A stretch of DNA of 64,000 nucleotides from Rhodococcus rhodnii (lineage in GTDB: Bacteria > Actinomycetota > Actinomycetes > Mycobacteriales > Pseudonocardiaceae), in contig JOAA01000003.1 of NCBI GenBank assembly GCA_000720375.1, forward strand, positions 124,001-188,000, in the 5' to 3' direction. A model generated the notes under the pieces. That model saw only the letters and a list, made by a program, of their open reading frames with translations. It ran no database searches and was not told the origin of the DNA. The translations under genes and the position numbers were made by a program. Shown here piece after piece: positions 61,033-64,000 of the stretch. Every line of letters starts with the position of its first letter. The stretch's first letter is position 1.

Positions 61033-61105
61033 GAACTGGAAATGAACAGTTCCGAGCTGAGTTGACTTTTCAACCGGAAGTTTCGGACTCTCTTGTCATG
61101 ACAAG
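61033..61105. promoter_or_regulatory. Divergent phn control region with two dyads
   Basis: GAACTG (61033-61038) and CAGTTC (61047-61052) form a dyad abutting the GntR start. CTTGTCATGACAAG (61092-61105) is a perfect 14-bp palindrome that includes the ATG of the FAD oxidoreductase gene. Either could be the GntR operator. Confidence 0.55.
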
Positions 61106-62198
61106 TCTGGACACGGCCGATGTGGTGATCGTCGGGGCGGGCATCGTCGGGCTGGCGCATGCCGTCGAGGCGGTCGAGCGGGGAATGTCGGTCGTCGTAC
61201 TGGAACGCGACGAGTGGGCGACCGGAGCGTCGGTCCGCAACTTCGGGCACGGCTGCTTCACCGCCCAGGACGGCGTCGCGTACCAGTACGCCCAGAGGGC
61301 CCGCGAGACGTGGCTGAAGCTGGCCGGACTCGCCGGGCTGACCGTGCATGAAAGCGGCACGGTCGTCGTGGCGCGTGCCGAGGACGAACTGGCCGTCCTC
61401 AAGGAGTTCGCCGAGATCCGGCCGGCGCACATGCTGAGCGCGGCGGAGGTCGAAGACCGGGTGCCAGCCGGGCCGGACGTCGTCGGCGGAGCGCTGCTGC
61501 CGTTGGACATCCGGGTCGACCAGCGGACCAGTGTCGGCCTGATCGCCCGGTGGCTGGCTGGTCGGGGCGTGCGGTTCCATTGGCGCACAACAGCTCACCT
61601 CATCGAACCCGGTGAGGTGGTGACCAGCCGCGGCCGGGTGGAGGCTGCCCGCGTCGTGGTCGCGGTCGGCCACAACGTGGACCGGCATTTCCCAGATCTG
61701 GCCGATCAGTTCGAGGTGCGCCGGTGCGCGCTGCGCATGCTGCGCGTGGACAATCCTCATGGGCGCGACATCCGCCCGGCCGTTTTGAGCGGGCATTCAC
61801 TGCTGCGCTACGACGGCTTCGCGCTGTGCCCGACCTTGCCCGAGGTTCAGGCGCGGATCGCACGCGAGCACGCTCCGCTCGTCGACATCGGACTGAACCT
61901 GATGTACACCCAGCGACCGGACGGATCGCTGACGATCGGCGACACACACGCCTACCACAACACTCTCGACCCGTTCGAGGACAACGAACTCGACCGGACA
62001 GTGCTGTCCGAGACAGCGCGTTTCCTCGGCGTACCAAGCCTTACCGTTCGCGAACACTGGCGTGGCGTCTACGCGTCCGCGCCGCAGCCGTACCTCGTGG
62101 CCAGTCCGGCCGACGGGGTCCGGGTCGCCGCCGTGACCTCCGGGATCGGCATGACCACCGCGTTCGGGCTCGCCCCGGACGTTCTCGACACGTTGTGA
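61098..62198 (+). CDS. FAD-dependent oxidoreductase of phosphonate clusters
   Basis: This 366-residue DadA/glycine-oxidase-like flavoenzyme has VVIVGAGIVGLAHAVEAVER (FAD-binding), ATGASVRNFGHGCFT, and a C-terminal SGIGMTTAFGLAPDV block. The family co-occurs with phosphonatase-like HAD proteins and phn transporters and is thought to oxidatively deaminate an aminophosphonate such as 2-aminoethylphosphonate or an N-alkyl form. The ATG at 61098 lies inside a perfect palindrome; an in-frame start 12 codons earlier is possible. Confidence 0.85.
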   Translation: MTSLDTADVVIVGAGIVGLAHAVEAVERGMSVVVLERDEWATGASVRNFGHGCFTAQDGVAYQYAQRARETWLKLAGLAGLTVHESGTVVVARAEDELAVLKEFAEIRPAHMLSAAEVEDRVPAGPDVVGGALLPLDIRVDQRTSVGLIARWLAGRGVRFHWRTTAHLIEPGEVVTSRGRVEAARVVVAVGHNVDRHFPDLADQFEVRRCALRMLRVDNPHGRDIRPAVLSGHSLLRYDGFALCPTLPEVQARIAREHAPLVDIGLNLMYTQRPDGSLTIGDTHAYHNTLDPFEDNELDRTVLSETARFLGVPSLTVREHWRGVYASAPQPYLVASPADGVRVAAVTSGIGMTTAFGLAPDVLDTL

Positions 62199-62218
62199 AA
62201 ACAGGGAGCTGGAACCCC

Positions 62219-63094
62219 ATGCGCGCACTTCTCGGTGTGATCGCGTTGCTGTGCTTGACTGTGACCGCGTGCGGCGGTTCGCCCGCCGCGAGCGGGGCGT
62301 GCCCGGACGGCCGGATCCGGTTCGGCGTCGAGCCGTACGAGGACCCCGCCAAACTCAAGCCCGCGTACGAAGTCCTCGCCAAAGCGTTGCAGACCAAGCT
62401 GAACTGCCCGGTCGAACTGCAGGTCGTCGAGGACTACTCGGCCGAAGTGCTGGCGATGCGCAACGGCAAGCTGGAGATCGCCCAGTTCGGTCCGCTCGGC
62501 TTCGTGTTCGCCAGCACCAAGGCCAACGCCCAAGCGCTCGCTTCATTCGCCGACGCCACCGGCAAGCTGACCACGTACACCGCCGGTATCTGGGTCCCGG
62601 CCGCCTCCCCGGTGAAGTCCATCAACGACCTGCCCGGCAAGACCGTGGCGCTGTCCAGCCCAGGATCGACATCCGGCGACGCCTTGCCCCGCTTCGCTTT
62701 CAAGGACATCAAAGACGTCAAAGTGGACTACGCGGGCGGTCACCCCGAGGCCATGCTGGCCCTGACCAACGGAAAAGTGGACGCCGCGGAGATCAACAGC
62801 CAGCAGGCCGCGAGCGCGAAGGCGGCGGGTGCCTTCGATCCGTCGAAGTTCCGGCAGATCTGGACATCGGCGCCGATCCCCAACGACCCGATCACCGTCC
62901 GCGGCGACCTCGACCCGGCGTTGACCGGCAAGATCCGCAAGGCACTGCTGGAACTGGGACCGTCCGATGTGGCCCAGGTCGGCGCTTTCCTCGACGTCAC
63001 ACCGCCCGGACCACTGGTGGCCGTGACAAAGGAGACCTACCAGCCACTGTTCGACCTGGCGGCCGCACTGGGCTTGACCGAGAACGACGTATGA
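62219..63094 (+). CDS. phnD: Phosphonate ABC transporter substrate-binding lipoprotein
   Basis: This 291-residue lipoprotein has a lipobox (LTVTACGG, Cys about 18) and a PhnD-type mature domain: FGVEPYEDPAKLKPAYEVLA, IAQFGPLGFVF, VALSSPGSTSGDALPRF and GGHPEAMLAL. It captures phosphonate outside the membrane. GGGAGC lies upstream of the ATG at 62219. It starts 21 nt after the oxidoreductase gene and overlaps phnC by 4 nt. Confidence 0.9.
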   Translation: MRALLGVIALLCLTVTACGGSPAASGACPDGRIRFGVEPYEDPAKLKPAYEVLAKALQTKLNCPVELQVVEDYSAEVLAMRNGKLEIAQFGPLGFVFASTKANAQALASFADATGKLTTYTAGIWVPAASPVKSINDLPGKTVALSSPGSTSGDALPRFAFKDIKDVKVDYAGGHPEAMLALTNGKVDAAEINSQQAASAKAAGAFDPSKFRQIWTSAPIPNDPITVRGDLDPALTGKIRKALLELGPSDVAQVGAFLDVTPPGPLVAVTKETYQPLFDLAAALGLTENDV

Positions 63095-63870
63095 GCATCG
63101 AAATCCGAGGACTGCGAAAGTCCTTCACCGGCAAGCAGGTGCTCGCCGGTGTGGACCTGACCGTCGCGCCCGGCGAGTTCGTCGCGGTGCTGGGCGCGAA
63201 CGGATCAGGAAAGTCGACGGTGCTCCGATGCGCGGTCGGCCTGCAACAGCCGGACGCCGGCACCATCGAGATCGACGGCGGCGCGGCCATGGTGTTCCAG
63301 CAGATCCACCTCGTCAACCGCCGGACAGTGCTGGACAACGTATGTTCCGGAGCGCTCGGCCGGTTGAAGTTGAGGCAGTCGGTCTTCTTCCCGCGCCCGG
63401 TCCGGGAAGAGGCGATGGAATGCCTTGCTCGGGTGGGGTTGGCGGATCGTGCTTCAGAGCGGGCCGGAAGGCTGTCGGGTGGGCAGCAGCAACGGGTCGC
63501 GATCGCTCGGGCGTTGTGTCAGCGTGCCAAGGTGATCCTGGCGGATGAGCCGGTGTCCGCTTTGGACCCGAGTGCGGCCGAGCAAGTGGTGTCGTTGCTG
63601 GCTTCGCTGGCGGATGAGGGAATGGCAGTACTGGCGGTGCTGCATCAACCGGAACTGGCGCAAAGGTTCGCGCACCGAATAGTGGGGATGGCCCAGGGAA
63701 AGGTGGCCTTCGAACGGAAGGCTGCGGACTTGAAGGCGGCCGAAGTGGCTTCGCTGTACCCAGCAACAGGTACAGTCTCGGCAATCGCGCCAGGCTCGCC
63801 ACCGGCGCCTGACTCACCGACTGCGACATCTTTTGACTCTGCGACCTCACTCCCCCGAGGCAGCCGATGA
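63091..63870 (+). CDS. phnC: Phosphonate ABC transporter ATP-binding protein
   Basis: This 259-residue ATPase has Walker A LGANGSGKSTVLRCAVG, Q-loop MVFQQIHLVNRRTVLDNVCS (a PhnC hallmark), signature LSGGQQQRVAIARALCQR and Walker B VILADEPVSALDP, with the switch His in AVLHQP. The C-terminal 35 residues are Pro/Ser/Thr-rich and unlike typical PhnC. Start and stop both overlap neighbouring genes (ATGA), indicating tight coupling. Confidence 0.92.
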   Translation: MSIEIRGLRKSFTGKQVLAGVDLTVAPGEFVAVLGANGSGKSTVLRCAVGLQQPDAGTIEIDGGAAMVFQQIHLVNRRTVLDNVCSGALGRLKLRQSVFFPRPVREEAMECLARVGLADRASERAGRLSGGQQQRVAIARALCQRAKVILADEPVSALDPSAAEQVVSLLASLADEGMAVLAVLHQPELAQRFAHRIVGMAQGKVAFERKAADLKAAEVASLYPATGTVSAIAPGSPPAPDSPTATSFDSATSLPRGSR

Positions 63871-64000
63871 AGCCGCCGACTCGCAAAGCCCCTTCTCCGC
63901 TTGCCTTCATCGTCATCGCGGTCCTGATCGGCATCCACGTCCTTGCCTGGCAAGGCACCGGGTTCTCCCCTGGCGCCCTGGTCGAAGGATGGCGGGGGAT
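63867..64000 (+). CDS. phnE: Phosphonate ABC transporter permease (N-terminus only)
   Basis: The first 44 residues are present: a short basic N-terminus (MKPPTRKAPSPLA), a hydrophobic segment (FIVIAVLIGIHVLAW) and TGFSPGALVEGWRG, which fits the start of PhnE. The gene runs off the window. Its ATG overlaps the phnC stop. Confidence 0.75.
   Translation, partial: MKPPTRKAPSPLAFIVIAVLIGIHVLAWQGTGFSPGALVEGWRG

Overview
The window is GC-rich DNA, dense in coding sequence with strongly GC-biased third positions, and comes from an actinobacterium. Evidence for this includes a mycothiol-dependent formaldehyde dehydrogenase, an ArfA/ArfC-like membrane pair, a menaquinone MenC, many GTG starts, and an integrated actinomycete-type conjugative element (AICE). 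The gene set fits a filamentous Pseudonocardiaceae-like genome; that placement is inference, since no rRNA or other taxonomic marker is present.

Layout. 1-9.8 kb: a serine hydrolase cut by the window edge, a VTT membrane protein, an SRPBCC protein, menC, a glutathione peroxidase, and a secreted carbohydrate-related operon (beta-helix-like protein, ThuA/sugar-dehydrogenase/PKD protein, Tat-exported sugar isomerase-like protein). 9.8-14.8 kb: an ABC importer (ATPase, lipoprotein, permease) divergent from a LacI regulator and an enolase-superfamily enzyme, with three LacI-type palindromes between them. 14.8-19.6 kb: ArfA/ArfC-like pair, SWIM zinc-finger protein, a hypothetical protein, mycothiol-dependent dehydrogenase and an XRE regulator.

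19.64-30.14 kb is an apparently intact AICE of about 10.5 kb bounded by a 15-bp direct repeat. It carries a Nudix protein, a GntR repressor with a clear dyad operator, a run of small transfer genes, an FtsK-like Tra protein, a Rep initiator, Xis and a tyrosine integrase. The right repeat coincides with a DNA-damage-type (PafBC/RecA-independent) promoter motif just upstream of a NADAR gene.

30.1-34.2 kb: NADAR, CopC, a flavin monooxygenase, a DUF4360 secreted protein and a GGDEF protein. 34.2-42.2 kb: a translationally coupled hydantoin-type operon with two HyuA/DUF917 pairs around an NCS1 permease, divergent from a PucR regulator; the second HyuA copy has lost its nucleotide-binding motifs. 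42.8-48.9 kb: a compact class II lanthipeptide locus (LanM, a candidate precursor without any cysteine, and a large LuxR regulator). 49-59.6 kb: winged-helix protein, TPR proteins, an acyl-CoA dehydrogenase pair with a TetR regulator, a histidine phosphatase, an HTH protein, an acyl-CoA ligase and a family A DNA polymerase. Two nearly identical 46-bp palindromes mark convergent gene ends here. 59.6-64 kb: a phosphonate uptake and catabolism cluster (HAD phosphonatase-like enzyme, GntR regulator, FAD oxidoreductase, PhnD, PhnC and the start of PhnE) running off the window.

The most unusual points are the cysteine-free LanM partner peptide, the AICE inserted at a damage-type promoter, the degenerate second HyuA, the repeated palindromes, and two very small well-initiated peptide genes.
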